Source of the DNA: Vitis vinifera
Taxonomy: Eukaryota > Streptophyta > Magnoliopsida > Vitales > Vitaceae
NCBI RefSeq assembly: GCF_030704535.1
Contig: NC_081819.1
Span: forward strand, 21,920,001 to 21,984,000
Reading direction: 5' to 3'
Length of the DNA: 64,000 bases
The notes under the pieces were generated by a model. The model saw only the letters and a program-made list of their open reading frames with translations. It searched no databases and was not told the DNA's origin. The position numbers and the translations under genes are program-made. Positions 48,001 to 60,240 of the stretch are shown here, piece by piece (within the stretch, counting starts at the first letter, position 1; each line of letters begins with the position of its first letter).

Positions 48001-51000
48001 TCCAGGTGTTGACCCTTTTAAGCAGGAGGATTTCTTGCAGGTATGCATGTATCTAATAATTAAAGCTATATAAAGTTAGTTTTTCTTATTTTTTTTAAGT
48101 AATCAGAAGTTTTAGTATTTTCTGCAACTTGTTTGTTGTTTTATATGTTTTCATTTACCTCAGCTGTAGTCCAAATGATGCAATCTAAAATCTTGGAGCT
48201 CCTTTCAACATTGTTTTATATGTTGAATTATACATATTTAGCATTTTAAATAAATAAGGAGATTTTTTTATAAGTTCTTCTAACTTCTCAAGATGTCAAG
48301 TTTGCGTGGTTAATTAATCGTATTGCAAGAAAGATGCACAACTATAGTTCCCCTAGAGAAGTCTCTGAAATTATGCTCATATCTCTTAGAATTAAATTGG
48401 ATGGAGTACTAGTTAGTAGTTATCTTGATATGCTTCTTTCATCGCTGTATTCCTAGATGCTTAATTAACTTGACATTGACATTTAGTTGGATCCTGAGCT
48501 GGAATTTGACCGTGAGATATACCCTCTTGGGCTTCTTCCAAATGCTGGGGTGGTTGTGGGTGTTTCCCAGAGAATGTCATTTACATCAGGCACAGAGTTC
48601 CCATGTTTTGAGCCATCTCCTCAAGCTCAAACTATTCTGCATTGCCTACTCCGGCACCTTCTTCAGGTAGCATTTTTGCCATCTAATGAAAACTTGAATG
48701 CTTATTGTGTATAGAATCTATAGATCATGTGGAAATCGATGCATGTTCTGGAAATTTTCTTGCATTTCATTGATTTTTATTAGTGGTACTGAGGAATCTA
48801 GCTTGGCCCAAAAGATTAATTTAAATTGGCCCAACCCTCCTGCTCTGCAACTAGTAAATGTTTATTGAGGTTTAAGAGGCCCCAAAACACCTCAGTTTTT
48901 TTTGAGCCTGTTGTTTGCTCTTGATGCCAATCAATATTTGGACCAAAAATGCCTGTCAGTTCCACAAGTAACTCCTGTATTGAATGCTCCATTGATCTTG
49001 CATAATGAGATGTAAAATCCGCATGGTATTGCCACTTTTCTTTTTTAATTTATTTTTTGCTTCATAATCCATATATATGCCCTGTAATGTTGTATAACAA
49101 GTTGGTTGTTGAACATTGGTTTCTTTTTTTCTTTTGGTTTTCTGTTTTCGTTTTTTTGCCTTTTGTTTTTCATGCTGTTACATGTAATTGAACCTGGAAC
49201 TCCCCATCCCCACCCTAACTCTTCCCACTTGAGCTATGCCTATAGGGCTGTTTAGCAGTTGCCACTTAGATATTTCATCTTGTGAAATGTTTCAAGCCTT
49301 GTTGTTAAAGTACTCTCCAGGATGGTCAAGCCATGTAGCCTTGCTGAAGTGGTTGGGCTTCCTCAGGGTAGTTGTTGCCTTGATGGCAAAAATATCCTTC
49401 TGTTTCTTACCTTCATCCAAATTTGCATGTTTACAAAAATTATTGATACATTTAATTAATTAAGTACAATTGCCTATAAAAAATGTTACTAGTAAATTGC
49501 ATAGTAGAGAGATTAATTTTTATTAGTTTGAGTCCTTGCATTGCCTCAAACTTACTGTATGAAAATTATGAATAAAGTACATTACTAAAAAAGAGTAAAT
49601 TTGAAATATCACTGCTCTCATTAGATGTCAGATTGAAAGTAAAAAAATATTTAATAGTTTTCTTTCAGTTATGACTCTAACATGGCAAGTTCTGGAGAAT
49701 ATTGCATTCGTACTCAATTTTCATCTTAGGTAGTAGATGCTGACAGAAAATTCTATTGCTATTCTAGGTTCCTAATTCTGTTTCTAATTTTGTATACACC
49801 AGAGGGACAAGAGCGAGGAAGCATTACGTTTGGCACAATTATCAGCAGAGAAGCCTCATTTTTCCCATTGTCTGGAGTGGCTTCTTTTTACTGTATTTGA
49901 TGCTGAAATTTCCAGGTATTTCTAATGAAAGAATAATTATTGAACCATATGAAAGTATGATTCATATTTTATGCAAGAAAAAATGCAGAAGCTCTACTGT
50001 TCAAGAACTTCATGGAGAGAAACTTCTGGTGGGAATCATCATAGAGTTTGATTCTTATGCAAAACTCTGATGCATTTGTCACTCTAAAACTGTTTGTTTT
50101 TATCACCCTTTAAAATCTGGTGCACATATCACTCTTTAAAGCCAATTAACACCAGCCTACTATCCTCACATGGGGGAGAAAAATGTTTTTTTTCACATTC
50201 TGTTATGATATGTATGTTGATATGAAAACAGTCTACACTCTTGATTTAATCAAGTTCAACAAAAAAAATGCTCCTTACTTACTGAGGGAAATTGGTTTTA
50301 TATGACCATCATCAATTGATGTCTTGGGCTTTATTGTTCTCTTACACTCTCATTTATTGTGTATTTAGCCCATGATTTGCCATATTTAAGCTTTTAATGA
50401 AATGATTTTGCATTTATCAGAGCTACACTATCTGCTTCCTTGCAGGCAAAACTCAAATAAAAGCCAAGTTTCAGGCCCTAAAGGTGGAGGCAAGTTCTCT
50501 CTTTTGGAGAAGACCTGTGATTTAATAAAAAACTTTCCGGAGTATCTTGATGTGGTTGTAAGTGTTGCAAGAAAAACTGATGGTAGACACTGGGCAAATT
50601 TGTTCGCTGCTGCTGGAAGATCGACAGAGTATGTCTTTTATCTTAATTTTTATTTACCTCCAAAATGAAGTATAGTATCGGATATCAATTGAAGAACCTA
50701 TATAACCAATAGTAAAAGTTTATATTGTCCACATGGATAAGAGGTGTTTTGACACAGCTACCTTACAGGAACATGGATGCATTTGTTTTGTTCTTCCTCT
50801 TAGCATTCTTAACTACAATTCCTATTCTTTTGGTTGTGCTCTTTCTTGAGCACCTTGCATTGTCTTGCAATTGCTCCTTTGCTTTTTATAATGTATTGGT
50901 TGTACTTGTACTGGTAACATCTCATTCTTTAAATTTACAACCAAAACACACCATTCTTCATCATGATCTTCTACTTATTTAGTATATGCATCTTCCAAGT

Positions 51001-54000
51001 GGAATTCACCTTGGGATGCTGATTCCATGCATAATGCATAAATTCTGAGTAATGAAAGTATCACATTGTTGTTATTTTTATCCTTACAAGTATACTTGGC
51101 TTATCTTAAGGTATTTTTTGCCCATTCTCTAGGTTATTTGAGGAATGCTTCCAACGGAGATGGTACAGAACTGCAGCTTGCTATATACTTGTAAGAATAC
51201 AGTCTTGATAACTGAACACAGATATTTGGCTTACCTCTAATGCGTTGCTGGATTGGTTGCTTTTTAGACTGTATTATTGTAAAATATTTGGTAAGAATTT
51301 GTCAGTTGAATAGAAATTGTACAGTGTGAACATCATATATACAAGTATAAAGATGGTGGGCACTTTGGTCTCGGACTTTCAGCATGCTTTTGTGAGGGGG
51401 AGACAAATTTTAAATGTTGTTTTGATAGCTAATGAGGCCATTGATTTTAGACTTAAAGATAATTTGAGAGGATTCTTATGCAAGCTGGATATAGAAAAGG
51501 CGTATGACCATGTAAATTGGAGTTGTGTCATTGCAGTTATGGATAAAATGGGTTTTGGTTCCAAGTGGTTGGATTGGATTAGATGGTGTATCTCCACGGT
51601 CTGTTTCTCTATTTTGATCAATGGCACTCCTGGTTTTTTTAGCAACTTTAGAGGGTTGAGATAAGGAGACCCTTTGTCTCCATATTTGTTTATTTTAGTG
51701 ATGGAGATTCTTTCCAGCTTGCTTTCTAGGGCAAAGGATGGTGGCTTTATTGAGGGGTTTCGGGTTAAAGAAAGGCATGATGTGGGAGTAGAGGTATCCT
51801 ATTTGTTCTTTGCAGATGATACTCTCATTTTTTGTGATGTAAGTAAGGAAAATCTAGAGTGCCTGAGTTGGGTTTTTATGTGGTTTGAGGCATGCTTGAT
51901 TCTAAAGATTAATCTGGAGAAAAGTGAATTGATTCTCGTGGGGGATGTTCTAGATTTGGAGGAGTTTGCCAAGGTTTTAAGTTGTAAAGTGGGTGCACTT
52001 CCAACCACTTACTTAGGCCTCCCATTGGGTGCTCCTTACAAGTCCAGTAGGGTTTGGGAAGAGGTGAAGGAGTAGTTCCAAAAAAGGCTTGCTTTGTAGA
52101 AGAGGCAATACCTTTCGAAAGTGGAAGACAAACGTTGATTAAGAGCATATTATTTTGTTCACACATTTACTCAGTCCCTCTTTTTTATCCCCAAAAGAGT
52201 GGTGGCTAGATTGTAAATGATTCAAAGAGGCTTCCTTTGGGGAGGAGGGGCTTTGGTGAATAAGCTTCATTTGGTTAATTGGTCGGTTGTTGTATGGAGA
52301 AACAAAAAGGGGGTTTGGGTTTTAGAAGCCTCGTGCTTTTCAATAAGGCCCTTTTGGGGAAATGGTCTTGGAGATTTGTGAGGGAAAGGAACCCTCTTTG
52401 GAAATGGGTAATTGTTGGTAAGTATGGGTTACAGGAGGGGGGTGGTGCACAAATGAGGTGAGAGGGAGGTATGGTGTAGGGGTTTGGAAGGCAATTAGAA
52501 ATGGATGAGAGGTTTTCAAAGGTAAAACATGTCTTCAAGTTGGCTCTGGGAATCGGGTGCAATTTTGGAAAGATAAGTGGTGTGGGGATTTGTCTCTAAG
52601 GGATGTATTCCTAGGCGTTTATGTTATTGGTTCCTCTAAGGATGCTTGGGTGATAGATGTTTGGGATGGAGGTAGTTGGGGTCCGAGGTTTATTAGACAA
52701 TTCAATGGTTGGGAGTTAGAGGATGTTGATGCCTTTTTTGGGAAGTTGCAGAACTACTCCATTGTTTTGGGTACTAATGATGCCATGGTTTGGTTGGGGA
52801 CTAAGAATGGAGATTTTTCAGTTCAGTCCTTCTACTTCTCTCTGGCAAGTAGGAGGGTGGAGCCTTTCCCACACAGTACAATGTGGAACTCTTGAGCCCT
52901 TGCAAGAGTTAGCTTTTTTGCTTGGGAGTCAACTTGGGTTAAGATATTGACACAGGATCAGCTTAGGAGGGGATGGAGGATGTGAAACAGATGTTACATG
53001 TGTAAGGCTGAAGAGGAAATGGGAGATAATATTCTTTTGCATTGTCCGAAAGCAAGCATATTGTGGCAGCTAGTTTTTGCTCTCTTTCATGTATAGTGGG
53101 TGATGCACTCATGTGAGAGGGGTGCTCTTAAGTTGGAGTGGCTTTTTGGTTGGGAAAAAAAGGAAAAAGGCTTGAAAAGTTGCTCCTCTTTGCATTTTTT
53201 GGTCCATTTGGAAGGAAAGAAATAGGAGAGCTTTGAGGATAGGGAAAGCTTAGATCAAACAATTAAAAGTTCTTTTTTGTATCTCTTTTGGGATTGGGTT
53301 AAAGTGTACATGGGGGATAATGTTACTTCTTTGATAGATTTTGTGGATTGGTTAGACTCCCCTTAGGGTGTAGTGCTTTTTGTGTGTATTCACCCCTATT
53401 GGTTTTTATATATATATACATTGTGTATACCTTTATTGAATACAATATCCTTTTACCTATAAAAAAAAATAATAATAATAATGCCAAAAACATCTCACTT
53501 CTGTTGTGGTCACAAAGTTGTGCATCATAACTACTTTTCCTCCTTTTAAACATGCTGAGCTGGTTTTGAAAAACTACCAAATCTGTTGCTTAGGGAGTTC
53601 CAAATAAAATGTATATTATACAAATGACCAACCTATATTGAATTGTAATGCATATATTCTTTCTGTTCCATGTGTAATGCCGCAGGTGATTGCTAAACTT
53701 GAGGGCCCTGCCGTGAGTCAGTATTGTGCTTTACGTTTATTACAGGTAAACACATGCTGGTAGGTTACAAATTTCTGTTTCAGGTTCCTACAATTTTTCC
53801 CTTATGTTTTTCTATCTCTTAACTTCAATCTTTGATGCTATGCAGGCAACCCTTGATGAATCTTTATATGAACTAGCTGGGGAGCTGGTATGGTTCAGAC
53901 ATGAGCATATGCTTCTTTTTGTTAGGGATATAACATGGGTGGGTCAGGCCAGGGTACAGGTCAAACCAAGCTCAATCCTAGCTCTAAAGTCCTGTGCCTC

Positions 54001-57000
54001 TGTTGGCTTAACTGGAACTTAATCCCCTGAGCTTGGGCTGAGTTGGGTTGGGCAGCAATATTAAACCAACATTAGGCTGCTCTTATCTTTTTTTTGTTTT
54101 TTTTTGATAGGTCTGCTCTTATCTTCTTTTTTATTCAAAATAGGTGTAACAGATAATATAAAACTATGGCAAAGTGTACCAATATGAGACAAATTTGAGA
54201 ATAATGATAATCAATGTTATTACAATGACCATAATAATATAGGTTGAGGTTGTGTCAGGTTGCCTAATATATATACATCCACCCAACTTTAGGTTGGGTT
54301 CAATGTTTTTCAACCCAAGCCCAACTGACCTGTGAAAAAGGCTGCTCAAGCCTGTCCAAGGATTGGGCCTTGTTGAATGTGACCAACTTGTGGCCCTACT
54401 TTTAGTTAGTTAATGAAATTTTAATTGCTTCTGGAGAATGATAATTTTGTTTGGTTATCAGGTAAGGTTCTTGCTGAGATCCGGAAGGGAATATGAACAG
54501 GCATCAACAGATTCAGACAAACTCTCCCCCAGATTTTTGGGCTATTTTCTTTTCCGTTCTAACAGTAGGAGACAGAGTTCGGATTCAAAAAGGTAAATAT
54601 ACTTCTCCACACTATTTTTGCAGGTCACATGGACCTCTGCTACTTTGACACTCCATATGATACTAACTAGGCAATTTGTTTTCCTTCACTGTAGCCCCTC
54701 ATTTAAAGAGCAGAGTGCGCATATTACATCTGTCAAAAACATCCTAGAAAACCATGCTAACTATTTGATGTCAGGAAAAGAACTTTCCAAACTTGTTGCA
54801 TTTGTTAAAGGCACTCAGTTTGATCTAGTGGTAAGAAAACCTCATTTTTGGTTTTAGGACTATTAGTATCATCAGTGGTTGCTTCTAACTTGTTCACCAC
54901 CTACTTATTACAGGAATATCTTCAACGAGAAAGGTATGGATTTGCTCGCTTGGAGAGCTTTGCTTCAGGGCTTGAACTAATCGGGGAAAAGGTAACCGTC
55001 AAAATTCCTCTTCAATGGTTAACAACTTTATTGTTTTGATTTCATTCAACATTTTGAATTAGATATCTGCTAGTTTCTGAATGTAATATGTTCTAGCAAT
55101 GAAACCATAAAAAAATGTTTGTTTCTTGCTCTAGAGATGTTCCATAACTGCACAAAGCAGCTGGAACTTTACGGTTTTCTGCTGCTATCCATGATCAGCA
55201 ACTTTATATTATCTTATTTGCACTCTGTTTACAAGTTGTAGCTATATGTTTTATGAAAATAACTGCCACGAGAATGGGTCATTTTAGGTTTTCCTCTGCT
55301 TCTATATTGACCAGTGTATGAAGTGGTAAAAATAACTGATCATTTGTGTTTTCCATTTTGTGTTGACTAGACACGTCAATAGACAGGACTATGAAATATC
55401 TCTTCTTCTGGGTCTTTTTTCATTGGATGATACAATAGCCTTCATGTTTAACTGTTCTCTCATGAAGGCGTGCAATCTTTTATTTTTTTTTTTAAAGAAT
55501 TTTAATATCAACACGAATCTTTCAACACATATGACCAATGGACTCTGATGAAATTTCTCAGTTATGGCATGAGTCTTTTTGCAACAATACCAACAAAAAA
55601 TGGCTACTTCAAATGTTCAGAGGAAATGTTGAAGCATGCTAATTACTAAAGAAAAAAAAATGAAATGTCTCATATGTGACATTGATCTTTTAAAAAGCAA
55701 TAGCTACTTAACATCCCTAAAGAAAGGAATGCGAAGCAGTAAGCCTTGAGTTATGTAGCCCAAACCACAAAGCATAATGATATTTATCCTATGATATGCA
55801 GATTTTTGATAAATTTTGGAGTATTGAGGCAAGCATGACTGTTAATTTCTTTTTTTTTTTGACCTTTATTTGATTTGATTTATTGTTTCATATTTTCAGC
55901 TTGAAATGGGTACGCTGCAGAGCCGGCTGGATGCAGAGTTCCTTTTGGCTCATATGTGCTCTGTTAAGTTTAAAGAGTGGATAGTTGTCCTGGCTACTCT
56001 TCTAAGACGATCTGAGGTATAGTTTGGCTTCATTTTGTCATAAACCCTGTCTTCTATCATATTTGCATTATGAGTATGTGAACAACCACTGGTGTGATAC
56101 TCATCCTACCATAAGTTTCACATCCTTCAAGAGAATCACATAAAAGTAGTCCTATTTCCAAGGTTGAATTCAGCTCAAACTTCGGTTCTTGCAGGAGTAA
56201 ATTTGATTTATTAAAATGTATGGACATACCAATTATCGAGGATAGATTTGTCTTTGTTGTCAGGTTAAACTTCATTCACTTTGGAGATTGAGCTAATCTC
56301 TTGATTTTTATGGAAGTTGCTGACATGCTTTGCTTTATCGGAATGATGATTTCACTTTGAAATTCAAGTCAACTCTTCTAACAAAATTTTACTTTTGAAG
56401 TGCTTCAAACCCTATTTACAATATGAATTGTTTTAAACACTTTTTAGTAATAATCTAAATACCAAATTATGGAGGGTACCTTTTGGTGATAGTTCTAAAA
56501 GGAGATGAAGGCTTGAAGAAGACATAAATGGCTTTGAACTGCCTTATTTTTAAAGGTTTTTTATTTTTTATTTTTTTTGTTTGGTTGATAAAATGGCTTT
56601 TTCATACCGAAATGACTGGGACAAGGAACAAGCTCTAGTTGACAATTTATCATAGTATTATCTTGAATGTTAGTTCCTTGTGATCCAACATAAGGATATG
56701 ACTTTGGTTTATGTATAAAAAATTTCCACTAAAGCCATATGATTTCTATGGAAATGTCTTTAAATCTTATGGGTCCAATACCCAAGTTAGAAAAACCAAG
56801 GTTCATTTTGTCAATTTATCTGGTTCTGCACAGGTCCTTTTAGATCTTTTCCGGCATGATAATCGGCTATGGACTGCATATGGTGCAACTCTGCAGGTAT
56901 TCTTTTCTTATAGCTTTACTGATAATAACATTCCACAATATTCTTATGCTCATCTCATTGTTTCTTTTCTTGACATACATATTCTTCAGTCACAACCTGC

Positions 57001-57076
57001 ATTTGCTGAATACCATGATTTGCTTGAAGCATTGGAAGAAAGACTTAAGAGTAGTGACAATTTGGAAGAGAAATGA
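42048..57076 (+). CDS. RIC1: RIC1 homologue (Rab6-GEF partner), 23 exons
   Basis: Exons: 42048-42194, 42289-42396, 43146-43294, 43982-44063, 44276-44694, 46158-46590, 46678-46901, 47129-47324, 47456-47601, 47679-47853, 47987-48040, 48487-48666, 49803-49915, 50446-50628, 51133-51190, 53686-53745, 53846-53887, 54462-54592, 54695-54830, 54914-54991, 55900-56016, 56834-56896 and 56990-57076. All are GT-AG and phases agree throughout, giving 3381 nt and 1126 aa, the length expected of plant RIC1. The N-terminus [13 protein letters not shown] starts a WD40/quinoprotein-like half (to about residue 710) with motifs such as [13 protein letters not shown] and [14 protein letters not shown]. The C-terminal half (about 730-1126) is the RIC1 helical domain, with [35 protein letters not shown] and [12 protein letters not shown]. 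Yeast and animal RIC1 pairs with RGP1 as the Ypt6/Rab6 exchange factor in retrograde traffic to the Golgi. The same role is inferred here. Introns carry transposon insertions, but the coding frame is intact. Confidence 0.95.
45120..45980. mobile_element. Probable degenerate transposon insertion in RIC1 intron 5
   Basis: Within the 1463-bp intron 44695-46157, the segment starting at about 45125 reads gaggcgggtgaatagttg and then ggatttttacgttgaaaacc. I associate this pairing with ends of old plant retroelements. No coding domain survives and the limits are approximate. Confidence 0.35.
49150..49250 (-). mobile_element. tRNA-derived SINE in RIC1 intron 12
   Basis: On the minus strand, atagctcaagtgggaagag (plus about 49217-49236) fits a Pol III A box, and ccaggttcaattac (about 49185-49198) fits a B box, spaced as in a tRNA. 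The downstream minus-strand sequence becomes A-rich (plus T-rich, about 49120-49170), as expected for a SINE tail. Ends are approximate. Confidence 0.6.
51317..53480 (+). mobile_element. 5'-truncated LINE (L1-type reverse transcriptase) in RIC1 intron 15
   Basis: The 2495-bp intron 51191-53685 contains, in the same direction as RIC1, the reverse-transcriptase part of a plant LINE. It reads [20 protein letters not shown], then [12 protein letters not shown], then the catalytic FADD at 51809-51820 and [12 protein letters not shown]. The frame is interrupted by TAA at 51662-51664, where RGLRQGDPLSP is expected, and by TAG at 52073-52075, followed by more stops and frame changes. Later segments resemble the WKDKWCGD and [15 protein letters not shown] parts of the zf-RVT region. 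The 3' end at about 53480 has an A-rich (aat)n tail. The endonuclease domain is missing, so the copy is 5'-truncated and inactive. No target-site duplication was seen. Confidence 0.85.
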
Positions 57077-57569
57077 GAAGGAAATTGAATTTCCAACCCT
57101 AGGCTCTTCAGTCCAGCAAAATATTGGCTGATAGAGGGTGCTATTCTTCAATACCTGAATCATTTTCTGGGCTGAGTATCGAATTATGGTCGGGTCATGC
57201 TAGAAGATGAGCATACTGATATATTCTAAATATGACAACCCCTTTGTTATGATTTGATCATATTTCTGAGTGTCTTTAGAATCGGAATTGTTCCTTTTTT
57301 GTAGATAAGGCAGTTGGTTGATATAGTTTTCCCAGTTCTTTCTTCAAGTTGGATATGATTTTTAATTTTGGGGTTGAAGAAAGGATTTTGATCAATAATT
57401 CAAATTCTCCAACCATTTTTTTTTTTTTGAAAATTCTAATGCTCTTTAACTCTGTGACAGCATTTCGTGTGTGACACGCTAGTTTGAAGCAGTTATAACT
57501 TATTGAATTTAAATATATTTTTTTTATAATTTTTTGTTAACCAAACATACCCTTACTATCCATTTGAAA
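57077..57569. other. 3' flank of RIC1
   Basis: The first ~280 bp are likely 3' UTR. No other feature is seen apart from a poly-T run at 57417-57428. Confidence 0.35.
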
Positions 57570-57725
57570 CCTGAGGAGTAGCTTAGTTAGTCCGACCTTG
57601 GGTTTGCTCTCCAATGGTCACCAGTTCGAGTCCCCTCAAGGCCATTAGAGGCTTACTTGGTCATTAACTTCAGGGCTTTGTGGGATTAGTCTAGGTGCTC
57701 GTAAGTTGTAATAATTTTTATATAA
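57570..57725 (+). mobile_element. tRNA-derived SINE, Au-like
   Basis: Starts gaggagtagcttagttagtc (A box about 57579-57591) and has ccagttcgagtcccc (B box about 57621-57635), spaced as in a tRNA. The body continues ttaacttcagggctttgtgg and gggattagtctaggtgctcg, which matches from memory the 3' body of the Au SINE family of flowering plants. Diverged, with an AT-rich end. Confidence 0.65.
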
Positions 57726-59735
57726 GATAGAAAACTTAAATTAATAATATGATAATTTTAAAAACTGTTTAAAAAAATTGATGTATTAAATATTTTTATT
57801 ACTTTTTTTACCCTTACTTTTAATCCAATAATTAATATGATTTTAATAATATAAATTTATAATAATTAATCACTTAATAAGTTGTTTTGAATTATATAAA
57901 TATCTCATTGGCTGCTTTTATTTTATTTGAAATAATAGTAAGATGTAGCTGCATCAAAGTGCACCATATGTATTATATGATTATTGAATTTAAATGTATC
58001 TCTTATTTTTCTTTTACATGTTTCCTTTTACTTCATTTCCGATAAATCAAACATGGTCTTAGGTGGTACTTGTTTTTTTACTTAATTCTAAATAAAATTT
58101 TAATATTTAATAGTTTTAAATATTAGGTTGTTTGTTTTTATAGTATTTTATTTCTATTAAGTATTAAAAAATAAAGAAAAACTAATATGTTATTTTTTTA
58201 TTTAGAAAAAGCTACATATTTTGGTTTTTTCTATTAAGTAAAAAGTTTATAATAAATCATAAAAAAATAGAAAAATAAACAACTTAAATTCTGAAAGCAA
58301 ATTGTTTTAAATAAAAAGCAAAAAAAAAAAAAAAACAAACAATATCTTAGTATCCGGTTGAATATGCTTCATGTTTTTTTGGAGAAGTTTTCTATCCAAA
58401 AAAACATCAAAGTGTATCTTCTCAAATAAAACTTTTTTTTTCTTTTTTATAAAATGATACTTTTATAGATAAAATTATTTAGATGGATATGAAAGAAGAC
58501 TTTATAAACTTAAAAGTTAGAATATGCTCTTCGTATTCTATATACTATATGTACATGGATGTAGTTAGAACATACTCTTCGTATTCTATATGTACATGGA
58601 GGTAGTTGAAATTGTTAAGTGATAAATCATCAGGTTATATTTACATAATTTGAGTTGAATTTGAATTTAATTTTGAAAAGACCTCTAACAAATCCATATT
58701 TGTTTTTATATGATTTCTCATTTGACATGCTTCACAGAAGTAACGTTTTTAAAAAAAATATTAATATGTCGCATCTTTTATCTCATATGTAAAAGAAAAA
58801 TATTTGGTTGAGACATCCAAAATAGTAGTGGTTTGACATACTGTAACTTTTTTTTTTTAATAAAAAAATAATCAAGATAGTTTTAAATAAAAACATGCCT
58901 AATATCTTGGACATGTGGTCATCCATGTTGGTTGAGACATTTGAAAAAATACGCACACATGTTGGTGCACGGTCCAAATGCAGGGGTCTATCTAGATCCC
59001 AAGAGAGAGATGAACCTGTTTGTCTAGACCAATTGAGACATAGATGGATATATATCTTGCTTAAAAGGGATGTTCAGAAGTGTTGTCCGAGTACTCATTT
59101 CCAAAGCTTTAGTCAAAGAGTTGGTTTGATCATGTAAAAACTTTGTTTAGAAAAAAAGCAACATACCTTTCCTAGATTATTTATCCTTACTTATGTGTTT
59201 CTTAATAACACATTAATTGCACTTAATTATGCGTTATTATGAAATTGATTGTTGATGCATAACGACCATTATACTTTGATAAACTGTTAATATTGGAATT
59301 TATAACGACTGCATCAATCATGGCTAGTGTCTGGTGCACAATCAACGCTTGAAGGTAATTAAATGCTTGGAGATTAGTAAGATGCCACTCCTATTGTCAC
59401 GGTTTAAGATCGTACGTCTTCCTTTTAGATATAGACAAACTATCCATTAAGTCTTAGGTCTTCTTATCAAACGGCCGCAAATGTGGACAATTGAGGGGAC
59501 AACCTTGCAATGAGGGGCACACAACACACATACAAACAATCTTTATAAAAAATAATATAAATAGGTAAAATACAAGCGCCATTGGTTATTGCAAAAAGAT
59601 ATTGGTATAAGATGAGTTTTTTTCAAGAAAAAAAAGGTTTAATGCCTAGATGTCACAAACGAAGTAGATTGGAAGTTATTTTATGGCACAACCTATATTT
59701 TTAGGTTTGTTTTAAAAAAAAAAGAATATTATCGT
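57726..59735. other. Intergenic DNA between RIC1 and FRO
   Basis: AT-rich to about 58900, with a ~45-bp tandem duplication at 58515-58604. The stretch 58900-59560 is more balanced but shows no recognisable gene. Only chance open frames of up to 80 codons. Confidence 0.35.
58515..58604. repeat. Two-copy tandem duplication (~45 bp)
   Basis: Units 58515-58562 and 58563-58604 share gttagaa-at-ctcttcgta, ttctata and tatgtacatgga-gta. The first has an extra 7-bp tatacta. Confidence 0.7.
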
Positions 59736-59830
59736 GGTCCCCAACTCAGAATTGAACCCTTAACAGTGACACGTGAACGGTTTACATGATTCCATTGCAT
59801 CGCTCATCCAAGTTATTATCGCGTCAACTC
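59735..59830 (-). mobile_element. tRNA-like / SINE-like sequence
   Basis: The minus strand reads gatgagcgatgcaatgga (A-box-like, about 59796-59813) and then ttaagggttcaattctgag (B-box-like, about 59745-59763). It ends in a run of T on that strand (plus poly-A at 59716-59725), which could act as a Pol III terminator. The acceptor stem of a real tRNA was not found, so a SINE or tRNA fossil is more likely. Confidence 0.4.
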
Positions 59831-59856
59831 ATCGGTCATTTCCTTCAAGAAATCCG

Positions 59857-59996
59857 AAGCCCAAATATGGCCCAATCTGAAGCGGATCAGGCTGGTGTCT
59901 TCCAGCGTTCGTGGGCCTAAGGCCCAATTTTAGCAGAAAGCAACTTTGGTCGTGGGGGACCTAGCCCGGGTTTCTGGCCTTTTGATTAGGGTTACA
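59857..59996. promoter_or_regulatory. GGCCCA cluster with telo-box-like motif
   Basis: Four GCCCA cores (near 59858, 59870, 59912 and 59921) and an attagggtta telo-box-like motif at about 59985-59994 lie within 140 bp, 245 bp beyond the FRO stop. This combination is typical of plant promoters for translation or small nucleolar RNA genes, but no such gene is recognised next to it. Confidence 0.4.
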
Positions 59997-60240
59997 AAAT
60001 ATACGCATAAAAACAAATTTTATATGTACAATAAACTTGCTCTGAAACAAAAGAAGGATAATCTCCAAAGCAATTCAAATTTTATTTTCTTCCATTCTTC
60101 AAACTATGGTCAGAATTGCAGGAGTAAAGAAAAGAAAGAGAAGGAGAGAGAAAATACAAGAAAGCCATAAGTCTTGTCTACATTATTAATCCACCACACA
60201 CCTCCATTGTTGTGTGCATGCTGAAGATTTTTAGAGTAAA

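Noticed and set aside
58895..59137. 80-codon frame with balanced codon use
   Set aside because: No recognisable motif, no splice-compatible continuation, and flanked by decayed repeats. Possibly a transposon fossil, but not supportable as a gene.
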